A stretch of 64,000 nt of DNA, from positions 5,609,607 to 5,673,606 of the forward strand of contig NZ_JACCBF010000001.1 of the NCBI RefSeq assembly GCF_013409625.1. The letters are read 5' to 3'. The translations under genes and the position numbers were made by a program. Position 1 is the first letter of the stretch; each line of letters begins with the position of its first letter. A model generated the notes under the pieces. It saw only the letters and a program-made list of their open reading frames with translations, searched no databases and had not been told where the DNA came from. Origin of the DNA: Nocardioides kongjuensis. GTDB lineage: Bacteria; Actinomycetota; Actinomycetes; Propionibacteriales; Nocardioidaceae. Below, piece after piece: positions 25,016 to 33,337 of the stretch.

Positions 25016-25430
25016 TCAGCGCCTACGCCGGTTGACCTCGTGGATGAATGCCGCGCGCTCCTCGAGCGGCATCAGGTCGTACTCAGACGGCGGGATCCCC
25101 GTCGCCAGACAGAACCGGGCCTTCTGCGTCAGCCGGTGCGCCCTCATCCGCTGCAGCTGCGCCAGCCGGAAACGGGTCGTCGGCGGCCGCCTCCTCGGCG
25201 GCGTTGTCGGTGCCGAGCACGAACGTGAGGATCTCCGAGTACGTGGCCCGCTTCATGTAGTCGAGGTACGACAGCGTCGGCTCGTCCCGCTTCGTGATGA
25301 CCCATGCGATCGCGCCCCAGAGACGGACCTTCAGGGAGCCCTCTTCCTCGATCTTGTGCAGCGGGACACCGGCGGCCTCCTCGGCCTCGGCCTGCTCCAG
25401 CGCGTTTAGGGTGTTGATCCGTGCGGTCAT
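25016..25430 (-). CDS. Tail assembly chaperone, frameshift product (gpGT-like)
   Basis: This is the product of a predicted +1 shift near 25170. It joins the first 90 or so residues of the G-like protein to a second frame, giving RLAQLQRMRAHRLTQKARF and then TGIPPSEYDLMPLEERAAF, ending at TGA 25016-25018. The second part has the conserved T-domain pattern. G/GT pairs before the tape measure gene are a near-universal feature of siphoviruses and load the tape measure for tail polymerisation. The T part has a weak internal ATG at 25147, so separate translation cannot be excluded. Confidence 0.7.
25083..25430 (-). CDS. Tail assembly chaperone, unshifted product (gpG-like)
   Basis: A 115-aa protein. 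ATG 25430 is preceded by CAGGAGACGAACC. The N-terminal helical domain (INTLNALEQAEAEEAAG, VRLWGAIAWVITKRDEPTLS) and the acidic, Ala-rich tail fit the G protein of siphoviruses. It lies between the gp10-like gene and the tape measure. Only a minority of ribosomes should shift into the T frame, which sets the G to GT ratio. Confidence 0.8.
   Translation of the reverse strand: MTARINTLNALEQAEAEEAAGVPLHKIEEEGSLKVRLWGAIAWVITKRDEPTLSYLDYMKRATYSEILTFVLGTDNAAEEAAADDPFPAGAAAADEGAPADAEGPVLSGDGDPAV
25167..25175 (-). other. Predicted +1 programmed frameshift site
   Basis: On the coding strand the sequence is CCG TTT CCG. The second frame requires a net +1 step, so tRNA-Phe could slip from UUU to UUC. 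The UUU codon (25170-25172) stands out because the other Phe codon of the gene is TTC and the genome strongly prefers C-ending codons. A classical -1 heptamer is not present. Confidence 0.6.
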
Positions 25431-25459
25431 GGTGGTTCGTCTCCTGGTGTGGGTGGTGG

Positions 25460-25831
25460 TCAGCCGAGACCGACCGCGTCGATCTGTCGCTGGATCTCCG
25501 GCGCCAGTAGGTCCACTGCGTCGCCGCGCAGCGCCTCCTCGGCCCGGCTCATGAAGTGGTGGCCCTCGATGCCGTGCGCCGGCCAGCCCCGGTCCTGCAC
25601 GCCCGCGTAGACCAGGTCCGACGCGAACTCGACGCCCATCGGGCCCGCCGTGGCCTTCAGCGAGTCGACGAGCCGGCCGGACTCGACCGGCACGACCGGC
25701 TGCGCCGCCGACTCCATCCGGGCCCCGATGAGCGCCCACGCCCGCGACAGGTTCCGCAGACGCAGACGCAGAGACGCGAACGCCGCCCGCACCGGGGCGG
25801 CGTCCACGTCCACGTCGAGGATCTGCGTCAC
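25460..25831 (-). CDS. HK97 gp10-like minor head-tail/tail protein
   Basis: A 123-aa protein starting at GTG 25831, overlapping the tail tube gene by 4 nt. The pattern VPVESGRLVDSLKATAGPMG followed by DLVYAGVQDRGWPAHGIEGH is typical of HK97 gp10-type proteins, which bridge head-tail connector and tail terminator. In many phages this gene comes before the tail tube gene. Here it comes after it, just ahead of the tail chaperones. Confidence 0.65.
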   Translation of the reverse strand: MTQILDVDVDAAPVRAAFASLRLRLRNLSRAWALIGARMESAAQPVVPVESGRLVDSLKATAGPMGVEFASDLVYAGVQDRGWPAHGIEGHHFMSRAEEALRGDAVDLLAPEIQRQIDAVGLG

Positions 25832-26235
25832 GCGGTGACCTTGGTCGGCTCGCCGACGATGTCGATCCGGAAGTCGTAGGTCCAGGTCTCGCCGGCCTGG
25901 CCACCGACCGGAGGCTTCCGCGGGATCTTGCAGTTGCCCGTGTACTTGGGCTTGTTCACGGTCGGGGTGACGCCTGCGCCCATCGGGTCGAAGACGAACG
26001 CGACCTCGGTGCCAGCGTTGTCCCACAGCATCGTGTGGAACGACGTGCCGGCCAGGTCGAGCAGCGCGGTGATCTGGAAGAACCAGTTCACCGGGGTGCC
26101 GTTGGCGAGCTCGGCGAACGTCTGCGTGCCCGCGTCGCCGTCCTCGTTGTCCATCACCACGGAGGTGCCGTCCGCGTTGAACTGGACGCCGTCGACCGTG
26201 AAGGTCAGGTCCTTGCCGTCGTACTTGGTTGCCAT
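25828..26235 (-). CDS. Major tail tube protein
   Basis: A 135-aa protein. It is beta-rich with MATKYDGKDLTFTVDGVQFN at the start and WTYDFRIDIVGEPTKVTA at the end, the shape of small siphovirus tail tube proteins. It sits between the tail terminator and the tail chaperone/tape measure genes, which supports the call. The name rests on size, fold pattern and order, not on a strict motif. Confidence 0.75.
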   Translation of the reverse strand: MATKYDGKDLTFTVDGVQFNADGTSVVMDNEDGDAGTQTFAELANGTPVNWFFQITALLDLAGTSFHTMLWDNAGTEVAFVFDPMGAGVTPTVNKPKYTGNCKIPRKPPVGGQAGETWTYDFRIDIVGEPTKVTA

Positions 26236-26615
26236 CAGGGTTCCTCCGCTAGTGCCTCGATGGAGAGGACCGACCCGACGTACTTCGAGCCGGAGACTGT
26301 GACCACGCCCGGCCGCGACGCGGCCTTGATGTCGTGGTTCTGGTTGAGGGCGCGGTACGCGTCCTCGATGAGGTCATCGATCAGCGCGGCCGCCGCCTTC
26401 TCCCCGCCCTCACGGGGGACCAGCAGCAGCACGTCGACGTTCGCCTTGACCTTCCGGAACGGGATCCGCTCCGTCGCGTCGGGCCGCTTCAGGTACGGCT
26501 CCGAGGGGACGACCAGAGCGCACGGCGGGGTGATGACCTCGCCGATGTAGCCGAGCGCCTTGATCCCGGCCGTGGTCAGGTCGCTGGTGATGCTGTCCCG
26601 CAGCTCGTTCAGCAC
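26235..26615 (-). CDS. Tail terminator-like protein
   Basis: A 126-aa protein starting at GTG 26615. ITSDLTTAGIKALGYIGEVI and VDVLLLVPREGGEKAAAALI, with an alternating alpha/beta pattern, match tail terminator proteins (lambda gpU/HK97 gp10-neighbour group). It directly precedes the tail tube gene, the canonical position. Sequence identity in this family is low, so the assignment is mostly by order. Confidence 0.6.
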   Translation of the reverse strand: MLNELRDSITSDLTTAGIKALGYIGEVITPPCALVVPSEPYLKRPDATERIPFRKVKANVDVLLLVPREGGEKAAAALIDDLIEDAYRALNQNHDIKAASRPGVVTVSGSKYVGSVLSIEALAEEP

Positions 26616-26616
26616 C

Positions 26617-27003
26617 TCAGACCACCGCCTCGGTGGTCGGGTTGTGGCCGCCGAACACGAACCGGCCCGCGGCACCGATGCCGAGGAACCGCGCGATGTC
26701 CGGGTCGTCGCGGACGATGCCGGCGTACCCGTCCTCGGACGCACCGACGATCCCGACCGGGGACCGGCGCCGGTCGTAGGTCCGCCACACCAGGAACGCC
26801 GCGCCGAGGACGACCTGCGGGGTCGGGGTGAAGGTGAAGACCTCGGGGTCTCCGCCGTCGCCGACGAGCAGGTCCTTCCGCTTGTCCTCGACCCATCCCC
26901 GGACGCCCGGGACGATGCCGTCCAGGTCGCCGGCGGGGAGATCGGACGCGACCGAGCCGAGCACCGCGGTGACGGTGCTCGGCTCCAGCCAGGTGTCGGC
27001 CAC
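26617..27003 (-). CDS. Head-tail connector-like protein
   Basis: A 128-aa protein starting at GTG 27003, mostly helical at the N-terminus (WLEPSTVTAVLGSVASDLPA) and then with FLVWRTYDRRRSPVGIVG. The position after capsid and the small SAP-like gene suggests an adaptor or connector (gp6/gp7-type). The family is not securely recognised. Confidence 0.5.
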   Translation of the reverse strand: MADTWLEPSTVTAVLGSVASDLPAGDLDGIVPGVRGWVEDKRKDLLVGDGGDPEVFTFTPTPQVVLGAAFLVWRTYDRRRSPVGIVGASEDGYAGIVRDDPDIARFLGIGAAGRFVFGGHNPTTEAVV

Positions 27004-27005
27004 GG

Positions 27006-27347
27006 CTACTCCGCGTCGTCGGCCTCGAGCGCGGCGAGGAGGTCCGGCTTGTTCTTCCCCGTGGGGACGATCAGGTCGGCCTCGTCGCGGCCCTCGTTGC
27101 GGCGCTCGAGCTCGTCCTTCAGCTCGGCCGCGGTCATGTCGCCCAGCGCCTTCACGCCCGGCTCGTAGCCGGCCGCCCGGGCCCGGCGCACGATCGCCCG
27201 CGCGAACGCCACCTGACCGCGGACGTCCTCCTCGGCCTTGCGGGCCTCGTAGGTCGCGGCCAGGGACTGCACGTCGACGTGCAGCTCGTCGACGTTCACC
27301 GACGCGATGTACGCGTCGGCCTGCTCGATCAGCTTCTCCGCGCTCAT
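27006..27347 (-). CDS. Small protein with C-terminal SAP/HeH-like domain
   Basis: A 113-aa protein. The N-terminal half is helical. The C-terminal part MTAAELKDELERRNEGRDEA then PTGKNKPDLLAALEADD has the helix-extended-helix pattern of the SAP/Rho-N/HeH group, common in small phage head proteins encoded next to the capsid gene. It starts 5 nt after the capsid stop and likely binds DNA or assists head assembly. Confidence 0.6.
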   Translation of the reverse strand: MSAEKLIEQADAYIASVNVDELHVDVQSLAATYEARKAEEDVRGQVAFARAIVRRARAAGYEPGVKALGDMTAAELKDELERRNEGRDEADLIVPTGKNKPDLLAALEADDAE

Positions 27348-27352
27348 CGAGA

Positions 27353-28672
27353 TCACGCCTCGTTGACGATCTTGGTGAACGCCGAGGGCTTCACCGTGCC
27401 GGAGGCCATGTAGCCGCCGTACGCGAGCTCGACACCGAAGACCTTCGGCTCGACGACCGAGAGGAAGCCGAACCGGTCCTCGTACACCTCGGTGCGGGAC
27501 TTCACGCCGACGATCAGGGTCCCGGCCGGGAAGCTCGGCACGATGATCCGCGGGGTGCGGAGCAGGTTGCCGGCGAACGACTGGACGTCGGAGTCGCCGC
27601 CGCCGTTGCCCGCCGTGCTCGCCTTCAGGGCGTCGATGATGACGCCGAGGGTCTCCCACCAGTCGAGGGACGCCCAGATCATGTTGGGCATCCGGCCCGA
27701 GCCCTGGTAGGACTTCCGCGCGGCGCCGTACAGCGCCTTCAGGATCTCCTGCAGGGTCGGCTCGCCGGCGAGCGCCGTGGTGAGCTCCTGCTTCTGGGTG
27801 ACCGCGGTCGCGAACGCGTCGGCCGCGGCGTTCTCGGTCTCGAGGCCGTACTGCTCGATGAAGTCGGTCATCAGCGCGTCCCAGACGCCCGGCGACGTCC
27901 AGTCGATGGACTGGCGGGAGACGTTCGCCCAGCCGCCGTAGGTGTCCTTCGTGAAGGGCACGCCGTCGACCTTGAACTGCCGGTTGGCGACCTCGGTCTT
28001 CTCCGCGGCCTGCTTGCCGACCTGCACGTGCTGCGTGATGGTCGGGCGCTCGAACGACAGGCCGGGGATGCCGCCGAGGTCGCGGGCGCCGATGGAGCTG
28101 ATGAACGGCCGAGCGGCGTCGACGTCGCTCATGATCTCGCCGACGATCGTGACCGGCAGCAGGCCGGGGACCTCGGTGGTCGTGTTGTGCGGGGCTGCCG
28201 CGCGGACCAGGGCGCCACCCTCGACGGTCAGGCCGTGGGAGCGGAGGCGAGCGGCCGCGGCATCGATCGACCCGCGGTCGAGCTGCTGGCCGGCGCGCTG
28301 CGCCTTCGGGCTGGCCTTGTACGCGTCGGCCAGGAACTCGCCCGCGCTGCGGTACTTGTACTCGCGGTCGGTGGCCCGCGCGCCGCCGCCGAGGTTGCCC
28401 GCGCCGCCGCGCTCCTCGCCCGGTGCCGGGGGAGCGGTCGGGGTGTACCGGGACGCGGTCTCCTGGTGAGCGCCGCGGAGCTGCTCAAACTCCTCGAGCG
28501 GCGCGATCTGCTCGTCGAGCTGCGCGATCCGCTCACGCTGCGCGGTCAGGTTCGACTGCTCGGCGTCGACCAGGTCGCGGCTCTCGGACTCGACCTGCGC
28601 CAGCAGGTTGTCGATGAACTCGATGCAGCGGGTGCGCTCCGCGTGGAGCCGAGTGAGGACTGCGTTGGACAT
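27353..28672 (-). CDS. HK97-type major capsid protein
   Basis: A 439-aa protein. Residues 1-70 form a coiled-coil delta/scaffolding region (ERIAQLDEQIAPLEEFEQLR), then a Pro/Gly linker, to be removed by the prohead protease. The HK97-fold core follows from about 150 (VPGLLPVTIVGEIMSDVDAA, RQSIDWTSPGVWDALMTDFI, LAYGGYMASGTVKPSAFTKI). The upstream gene is the matching protease. The upstream 289 bp hold no gene, only repeats and a hairpin. Confidence 0.93.
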   Translation of the reverse strand: MSNAVLTRLHAERTRCIEFIDNLLAQVESESRDLVDAEQSNLTAQRERIAQLDEQIAPLEEFEQLRGAHQETASRYTPTAPPAPGEERGGAGNLGGGARATDREYKYRSAGEFLADAYKASPKAQRAGQQLDRGSIDAAAARLRSHGLTVEGGALVRAAAPHNTTTEVPGLLPVTIVGEIMSDVDAARPFISSIGARDLGGIPGLSFERPTITQHVQVGKQAAEKTEVANRQFKVDGVPFTKDTYGGWANVSRQSIDWTSPGVWDALMTDFIEQYGLETENAAADAFATAVTQKQELTTALAGEPTLQEILKALYGAARKSYQGSGRMPNMIWASLDWWETLGVIIDALKASTAGNGGGDSDVQSFAGNLLRTPRIIVPSFPAGTLIVGVKSRTEVYEDRFGFLSVVEPKVFGVELAYGGYMASGTVKPSAFTKIVNEA

Positions 28673-28747
28673 CGGGACCCTCCGGGGTACTCGAACGAAC
28701 GGATGAGGTTCGGTCGGGTGCCTCACGGGTGGTCCCGGGTGGTGCCT

Positions 28748-28927
28748 CCCACGAGGTGGGGGTCCGGCGCGGGTCCGGCGCGATCAGCGGCGCGGCCTGT
28801 TCATGACGAGTCTCCGCAGCGGACGAGAATCGTCAAACCGCCCCACCGTTTCCGCAGGTCAGCGGCGTGTCGGGGTTGACCGCTCAGAAATCGCGAGGAC
28901 CCCGCCACGCGTCGTGACGGGGTCCTC
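28748..28927 (-). terminator. Gene-free stretch with repeats and a strong hairpin between protease and capsid genes
   Basis: The 289 bp at 28673-28961 hold no credible gene. A hairpin with perfect 10-bp arms, GAGGACCCCG (28895-28904) and CGGGGTCCTC (28918-28927), follows the protease gene. A direct repeat GGTCCGGCGCG x2 spans 28761-28782, and a small hairpin CCCAC-GAG-GTGGG lies at 28748-28760. The 10-bp-arm hairpin may be a partial terminator or mRNA processing site that raises capsid over protease expression. A promoter for capsid may lie here but is not clear. Confidence 0.5.
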
Positions 28928-28961
28928 CCCGGAGCCGATCCCGGGTTCCTGGCGGGGTAGA

Positions 28962-29573
28962 TCAGGTGCCGGAGCGCAGCTGCTCCAGCGTGCGGCGCCA
29001 CTCCTCGGCGCGGGGGCGCGCGACCGGCCGCTGCTCGCCTCCGCCAGCCCCGTCCGCAGAGCGCACGAGCTTCACCGTGGCGTCCTTGTAGGCCGGCGTC
29101 GACACGAGCGAGACCTCGAGCAGGCGCGCCTCGATGCGCCTCATCAGGAACGGCTGGTCAGAGCGGTCGATCCGCTCAGTGCGGATCGGCTGGAAGCCGA
29201 CCGACAGCCCGGGCAGGAAGCCGTCGCGGGCCTTGCGCGCGGCCTGCTGCGCAAGCTCGTCCTTCGTGTCGACCCGCCACCGGCCGAGCAGCCCGTTGCT
29301 GCGCTCGGTCCAGGACTCCGCCGCGCCGATCGGGAACGTGCGGCCGTCGTGGAACAGCAGCAGCGGTAGGGACGACGCGGCCTCGCGGATGCTCTTGGCG
29401 AACACCCCGGCGACCATCTCCTCCTCGTACCAACCGACGTTGGTCGCGATGCCGTACGGCACGGCGAGCCCCTCGATCCACGACAGATCCTCGGTGGTGT
29501 CGGTCTCGCGGAACTCCAGCTGCGTGAACAGGCGCGACTCCGGCGCCACCAGCTCGGTCATCAGTGCGGACAT
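28962..29573 (-). CDS. HK97-family prohead protease
   Basis: A 203-aa serine protease of the S78 type. EGLAVPYGIATNVG near residue 34 starts the fold. The catalytic His is in LLLFHDGRTFPIG near 75 and the catalytic Ser in LPGLSVGFQP near 122. The C-terminal RRIEARLLEVSLVSTPAY is also characteristic. It processes capsid and degrades the scaffold during head maturation. Its start overlaps the portal stop (TGATG). Confidence 0.92.
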   Translation of the reverse strand: MSALMTELVAPESRLFTQLEFRETDTTEDLSWIEGLAVPYGIATNVGWYEEEMVAGVFAKSIREAASSLPLLLFHDGRTFPIGAAESWTERSNGLLGRWRVDTKDELAQQAARKARDGFLPGLSVGFQPIRTERIDRSDQPFLMRRIEARLLEVSLVSTPAYKDATVKLVRSADGAGGGEQRPVARPRAEEWRRTLEQLRSGT

Positions 29574-30823
29574 CAGTCGTTCTCCTCCGGGTCAGTCTGG
29601 TCCTGGGCGTCGTCGTTGGGGTCCTTCGCTGGCGGCGGGGGAGCGGCGGGAGCCGGCGCCGTGAGCTCAGCCGCCGCGCCGCCTACCGGCGCGAGCCGCA
29701 GCCGGGTGCGGGCCTCGTCCTGCGTCATCAGCGGCTTGTTCCCGGTCGCGGTCGTCAGCGTGTTCACCAGCGACCCGAGGTCGTCGGCCTGTATCGCCTC
29801 ACGGTCGAACCGCACCACCGACCCACGCGGCAGCCAGTGCTCCGACCAGCGCTGCTCGAACGGCGTGATGATCCGCCCCAGCGTCGTACGCACCAGCGTC
29901 AGGAACAGCGGCCCCGGGCTCTTGTACGTGTGCGAGCTCGACGGCGCGCCGAGCCAGTAGCCGTCCAGGTTGAACATGTTCGCGGTGTCCTGCAGGCCGA
30001 GCTTCCGTGCCTCGGTGGCCTGCGCGTCGTTTGGCGACCAGCCGAGCGGGATCACCTGCGTGCCGTTGGGGAGGATCGCCGGGCGCCGGCCCGGGCCGCG
30101 GAACTTCTTCTCCCACTTGTCGGCGGCCTCGTCGAGGTCGTCCTCGTCGGGGTCCTTCTGCGGGGTGATGACCGCGACCGAGGGGACCTGCCCGCCGGCG
30201 GTGTCCTGCCGTTCCCGCTCCTCCTGCAGCGCGATCCGGTCCAAGGTGCCGAGGTAGCGCTCGACGATGCCCATCCCGATCCACGGGGTCATCGGGTTGG
30301 CGCCGTTCTGGACGTGCACGACGTCGTCGGGGTTGACCTTGGTCCCGTTCAGCCACCACTGCTGGCGGCCGCGCTCGACGGTGGTGTGCCACTGCTGCGC
30401 GGGGAACCACTTCGCGGCGGCCGGCCAGCCGGCGAACGGGCCACCGGAGTACCGGGCGGTCACCAGGTGCGCGGCGTTGCCGTGGAGGAGCCAGTCCTCC
30501 CACTGCACGGCGGTGAAGGTCGCGAGGTCGAGGTCCGGGTCGGGCTGCTCGAGGAACCGGGGCCGGGACAGCGGCATGATCCCGGCGTACCGGTCGAGCT
30601 GCATCTGCGACCCGAGCCCGCAGATCAGGTCGAGTGCCCGGCCGACGCCGGGGATCCGGCGGGCGGTGGACGCGTCCCAGACCTGCCGGGTCAGGGTCTT
30701 CGGGTCCATGAGCGCCGGGTACAGCGCGGTCCCGCCCACGGCGCGCTGCTCGGCGCGGGCCTCGGCGTACGACGCCAGCGCCCGCTGGATCTGGTCGTCT
30801 CGGCGGCGGCTCCATCGGCTCAT
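29573..30823 (-). CDS. Phage portal protein
   Basis: A 416-aa protein of the HK97-type portal family. Recognisable parts are VGRALDLICGLGSQMQLDRY, WLLHGNAAHLVTARY (central wing), NPDDVVHVQNG, ERYLGTLDRIALQEERERQD, and LPNGTQVIPLGWSPNDAQAT before the clip and crown helices. The C-terminus is Pro/Ala-rich and acidic. ATG 30823 overlaps the stop of the DUF6221 gene. It forms the dodecameric DNA channel of the head. Confidence 0.92.
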   Translation of the reverse strand: MSRWSRRRDDQIQRALASYAEARAEQRAVGGTALYPALMDPKTLTRQVWDASTARRIPGVGRALDLICGLGSQMQLDRYAGIMPLSRPRFLEQPDPDLDLATFTAVQWEDWLLHGNAAHLVTARYSGGPFAGWPAAAKWFPAQQWHTTVERGRQQWWLNGTKVNPDDVVHVQNGANPMTPWIGMGIVERYLGTLDRIALQEERERQDTAGGQVPSVAVITPQKDPDEDDLDEAADKWEKKFRGPGRRPAILPNGTQVIPLGWSPNDAQATEARKLGLQDTANMFNLDGYWLGAPSSSHTYKSPGPLFLTLVRTTLGRIITPFEQRWSEHWLPRGSVVRFDREAIQADDLGSLVNTLTTATGNKPLMTQDEARTRLRLAPVGGAAAELTAPAPAAPPPPAKDPNDDAQDQTDPEEND

Positions 30824-31095
30824 CGGGCCCACTCCTCGCGGTAGTCCTGGTGGTCGGCGTACACCGCGGCGAGCGAGGCCAGGACCGTCGACTCTGCCCA
30901 CTCGACGATGACCTCGTCGTGCTCGTCGCCGTCGCCGACGACGTGCTTGGGGATCATCGAGCGGCGGGCCTCGATCTCCTCGAGGATCGACCGCTTGGCC
31001 TCGCACTCGGCACGGGCACGGCGGCTCCAGTGAGTGCCGATGCTGCCTGCTTCGTCCTCGGCGATCCGCGCCAGCAGGAACTCGGTGATGGTCAT
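30820..31095 (-). CDS. DUF6221-like small protein
   Basis: A 91-aa protein with TITEFLLARIAEDEA at the start and ARAECEAKRSILEEIEARRS in the middle, the pattern of DUF6221, a small actinobacterial/actinophage family of unknown function. It sits between terminase and portal with 4-nt overlaps on both sides, so it is made together with head proteins. No DNA-binding motif is visible. Confidence 0.7.
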   Translation of the reverse strand: MTITEFLLARIAEDEAGSIGTHWSRRARAECEAKRSILEEIEARRSMIPKHVVGDGDEHDEVIVEWAESTVLASLAAVYADHQDYREEWAR

Positions 31096-32696
31096 CCGAT
31101 CACGAACCTTCCGTAGGTCTCCTCCGGCTCCGGGGCATGGTCGAAGCCCCAGCCGGCCAACGTCTGCGCACCCAGCGCGCTGATCGACTCACCCGGCCGC
31201 GCCCACTGGTGCCGCTGCCAGTCCGCGGCCTTCGCCGCCTCCGTCGCCTCCACCGACACCCGGTGGAACCACGACCCGTCCTCGAGCGCCGTACGGTGCC
31301 GCGAGCACGCCGCCGGCAGATCCGCCTGAGACACCCGCGTCACGTGCAGCCCGTCGACGGCGTCCAGCTCGTCCGCGACGTCGCGGGCGGCCTTCGTGTT
31401 CGCGACCGCGACCGTCCGGACCGTGCTGGTCGCCGCGATGTGCCGTACCACGCCCGCGATCCACCGCAGCCCCTCACGGACGGTCGGCTCCAGCCTCGAC
31501 GCCCCATCGCCCTGCGTCACGGGCGTCTGCGGGATCTCCACGCGCATCGGCCCGTCCGGGCCCCGGAACGCCGCCGACAACGCAGCATCCTGGCCGTCCT
31601 CGTCGACCCACACCCCGAGCGCGACCGGCGCACCCTCCGGGATCCCCACGGTGTCGTGCTGCCGCGTCCACACCGCTTCGTCGATCGCCAGCCACGCCCC
31701 GGACAGGTCCGCCGCCGACCGGTTCCCGTACGCCCGCAGGAACTCCAGCCGGCCGAGCGCCGGGTCGCCCTGCGTCATGGTCGACCACGCCGACCGGATC
31801 GCCGCCGGCCGCACCGTGAACCCGTGCGCGCACGGCCGACCCTGCCGCGGCCCCGGGCAGCCCGGCCGGTGGCACACCGCCGGGTGGTTCTCGATGCACG
31901 CCTGGACCAGCGCGTCGTCGTCCAGGTCCTTCAGCAGGACCCCGCCGACCCGGTCCGGCAGCGAGTGCTCGTAGTAGAACTTCCCGAGCCGCACACCCCG
32001 CTCGACCGCGCGGCGGCCGGCCTTCGTCTCCGCGTTCAGCCAGTACGACCGCTCGGTGCCCTGCGTGGACATCTTCAGCGCCTGCCCCGACGACGTCGCG
32101 AACGCCGGCACGTACCCGGCCTCAACGACCCGCTTCTGCTCCTCGCTGAACGCCCACAGCTCGTCGATCAGCACCAGGTGCGGCGTCTCCGAGTGCATCG
32201 CGTCCTCGTTGGCCGCGAACGGGATCAGCGTGGAGTTGTTCCGCTTCCAACGGAGCTCCTCGTGCGAGATCGACACCTTCCGCGTCACCTGATCCCGCAG
32301 CGGGGACGACAGGATGTCCTCGGTGATGTCCAGCCACCGCCGGCGCGTGATGTCGCCCTTGTGCGCGGCCATGAACATCCGAGCCCGGTCGATCAGCTCG
32401 GCGCGGTGCGTGACCAGCGGCGACTGGATCGCGGTCTTCCCCGCGCGCCGCTCCAGCGTCCCCGTGCCGTCGTCGTACGCCCACTCGCCCGGCTCCGGAT
32501 CCCCAGCCTCCTCCGACTGGACCTCGAGGAACACGTCCACGATCTCCCGCTGATGCGGCATGAACGGCCGACCCACCAGCGCCGACGCCTTCGCCACGAT
32601 GGGCCCGTACGACGGCCGCTCAGGCGTCCGCGGTGTCGCCCAACGTGGGGGAACCACGAAGGACGAGGAGCGCTGCTCCAGCAGCTCCGCCGTCAT
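31092..32696 (-). CDS. Terminase large subunit
   Basis: A 534-aa packaging motor. The ATPase part has MPHQREIVDVFLEV near residue 49, a Walker A variant ERRAGKTAI near 85, and Walker B LVLIDELWAFS near 170. The C-terminal RNase H-like nuclease domain includes ALGVWVDEDGQDAALSAAF (first acidic residue). It is the actinophage form without a canonical GxxxxGKT. ATG 32696 is chosen because GGAGG lies 8 nt upstream. It overlaps the small-subunit end by 77 nt. Confidence 0.92.
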   Translation of the reverse strand: MTAELLEQRSSSFVVPPRWATPRTPERPSYGPIVAKASALVGRPFMPHQREIVDVFLEVQSEEAGDPEPGEWAYDDGTGTLERRAGKTAIQSPLVTHRAELIDRARMFMAAHKGDITRRRWLDITEDILSSPLRDQVTRKVSISHEELRWKRNNSTLIPFAANEDAMHSETPHLVLIDELWAFSEEQKRVVEAGYVPAFATSSGQALKMSTQGTERSYWLNAETKAGRRAVERGVRLGKFYYEHSLPDRVGGVLLKDLDDDALVQACIENHPAVCHRPGCPGPRQGRPCAHGFTVRPAAIRSAWSTMTQGDPALGRLEFLRAYGNRSAADLSGAWLAIDEAVWTRQHDTVGIPEGAPVALGVWVDEDGQDAALSAAFRGPDGPMRVEIPQTPVTQGDGASRLEPTVREGLRWIAGVVRHIAATSTVRTVAVANTKAARDVADELDAVDGLHVTRVSQADLPAACSRHRTALEDGSWFHRVSVEATEAAKAADWQRHQWARPGESISALGAQTLAGWGFDHAPEPEETYGRFVIG

Positions 32697-33006
32697 CGGC
32701 GCCACCTCCCCCCGGCGCGTCCGTCGTCCGCACCGGCAGCGTGTCCAGCAGCTCGAGCAGCTTGTCCGACGCCGTCAGCAGCACCCGCTCGTCGCCACGC
32801 CGCGCCGCCTCGTCCACGATCGCCGCCTGCCGATCGGCCACCAGCGCCCGCACCTCGTGCTCCGTCGTCATCCGCTGCGCGTCCCGCGCCTCCTGCAGCG
32901 CCTTCCGCAACGCCGACCGGACCGGCCCCGGCCGCCCCGCGCCGATCGCACGAGGAGCCGAGCCCGGCCCGGTCGACGACTCCGCGGCTCCACCCACACC
33001 CACCAC
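32620..33006 (-). CDS. Terminase small subunit-like protein
   Basis: About 128 aa, directly before the large subunit. It is helical with GPVRSALRKALQEARDAQRM and LLTASDKLLELLDTLPVRTT, features of actinophage TerS-like proteins. It ends in a Gly/Ala-rich tail overlapping the large subunit. The start is uncertain: GTG codons at 33006, 33003 and 32997 are candidates, and none has a strong ribosome binding site. Confidence 0.6.
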   Translation of the reverse strand: MVGVGGAAESSTGPGSAPRAIGAGRPGPVRSALRKALQEARDAQRMTTEHEVRALVADRQAAIVDEAARRGDERVLLTASDKLLELLDTLPVRTTDAPGGGGADDGGAAGAALLVLRGSPTLGDTADA

Positions 33007-33149
33007 GGTAGGGACCGAAAAAGTGGAGCGCACGCCAGCGGCGCGTCGCCAGCCGCCGAGGAGAGAGAGATCGGGCGCGAGTGCCGCCGCGTCGTCGCTG
33101 GCGCGTGAGCCAAAACGGCCCTCGGGTGAGTGTGCTCGGGGCGCTGGTG

Positions 33150-33317
33150 TCAAGCGCTGCGGGGTTCGAGCTTGACGTGGTCGCTGTAGATGGTGGCTGC
33201 GACGGGGTGGCCGCAGGGCTGGGCGTAGGCGCGGCCTTGGCTGTCGATGGTGATGCCGAGGTCTGTGGGTTGGTGGCACACGGGGCAGGGGTCGATGGTC
33301 CGGCCGGGGGTGTCCAT
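33150..33317 (-). CDS. Small zinc-finger-like protein
   Basis: A 55-aa protein from ATG 33317 to TGA 33150. It has MDTPGRTIDPCPVCHQPTDL and then AQPCGHPVAATI, giving a CxxC-H plus C-x-H set that could bind zinc. It follows the HNH gene by 20 nt and precedes the terminase genes. Its function is unknown; it may work with the HNH nuclease in DNA packaging. Confidence 0.6.
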   Translation of the reverse strand: MDTPGRTIDPCPVCHQPTDLGITIDSQGRAYAQPCGHPVAATIYSDHVKLEPRSA

Positions 33318-33337
33318 GGTCGTGATCCTCTCATCGG

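Noticed and set aside
22913..25228. Long plus-strand frame opposite the tape measure gene
   Set aside because: The composition is Arg/Leu-rich shadow sequence and the opposite strand carries a clear tape measure protein in a coupled operon.
25083..25430. Frameshift between tail chaperone frames as sequencing error or pseudogene
   Set aside because: A shift in this gene is expected in siphoviruses. The site is a plausible slippery codon and both frames keep conserved features.
31092..32696. Terminase large subunit as degenerate because Walker A lacks GxxxxGKT
   Set aside because: ERRAGKT with an intact GKT is an accepted variant in actinophage terminases. Walker B and the nuclease part are intact and the length is normal.
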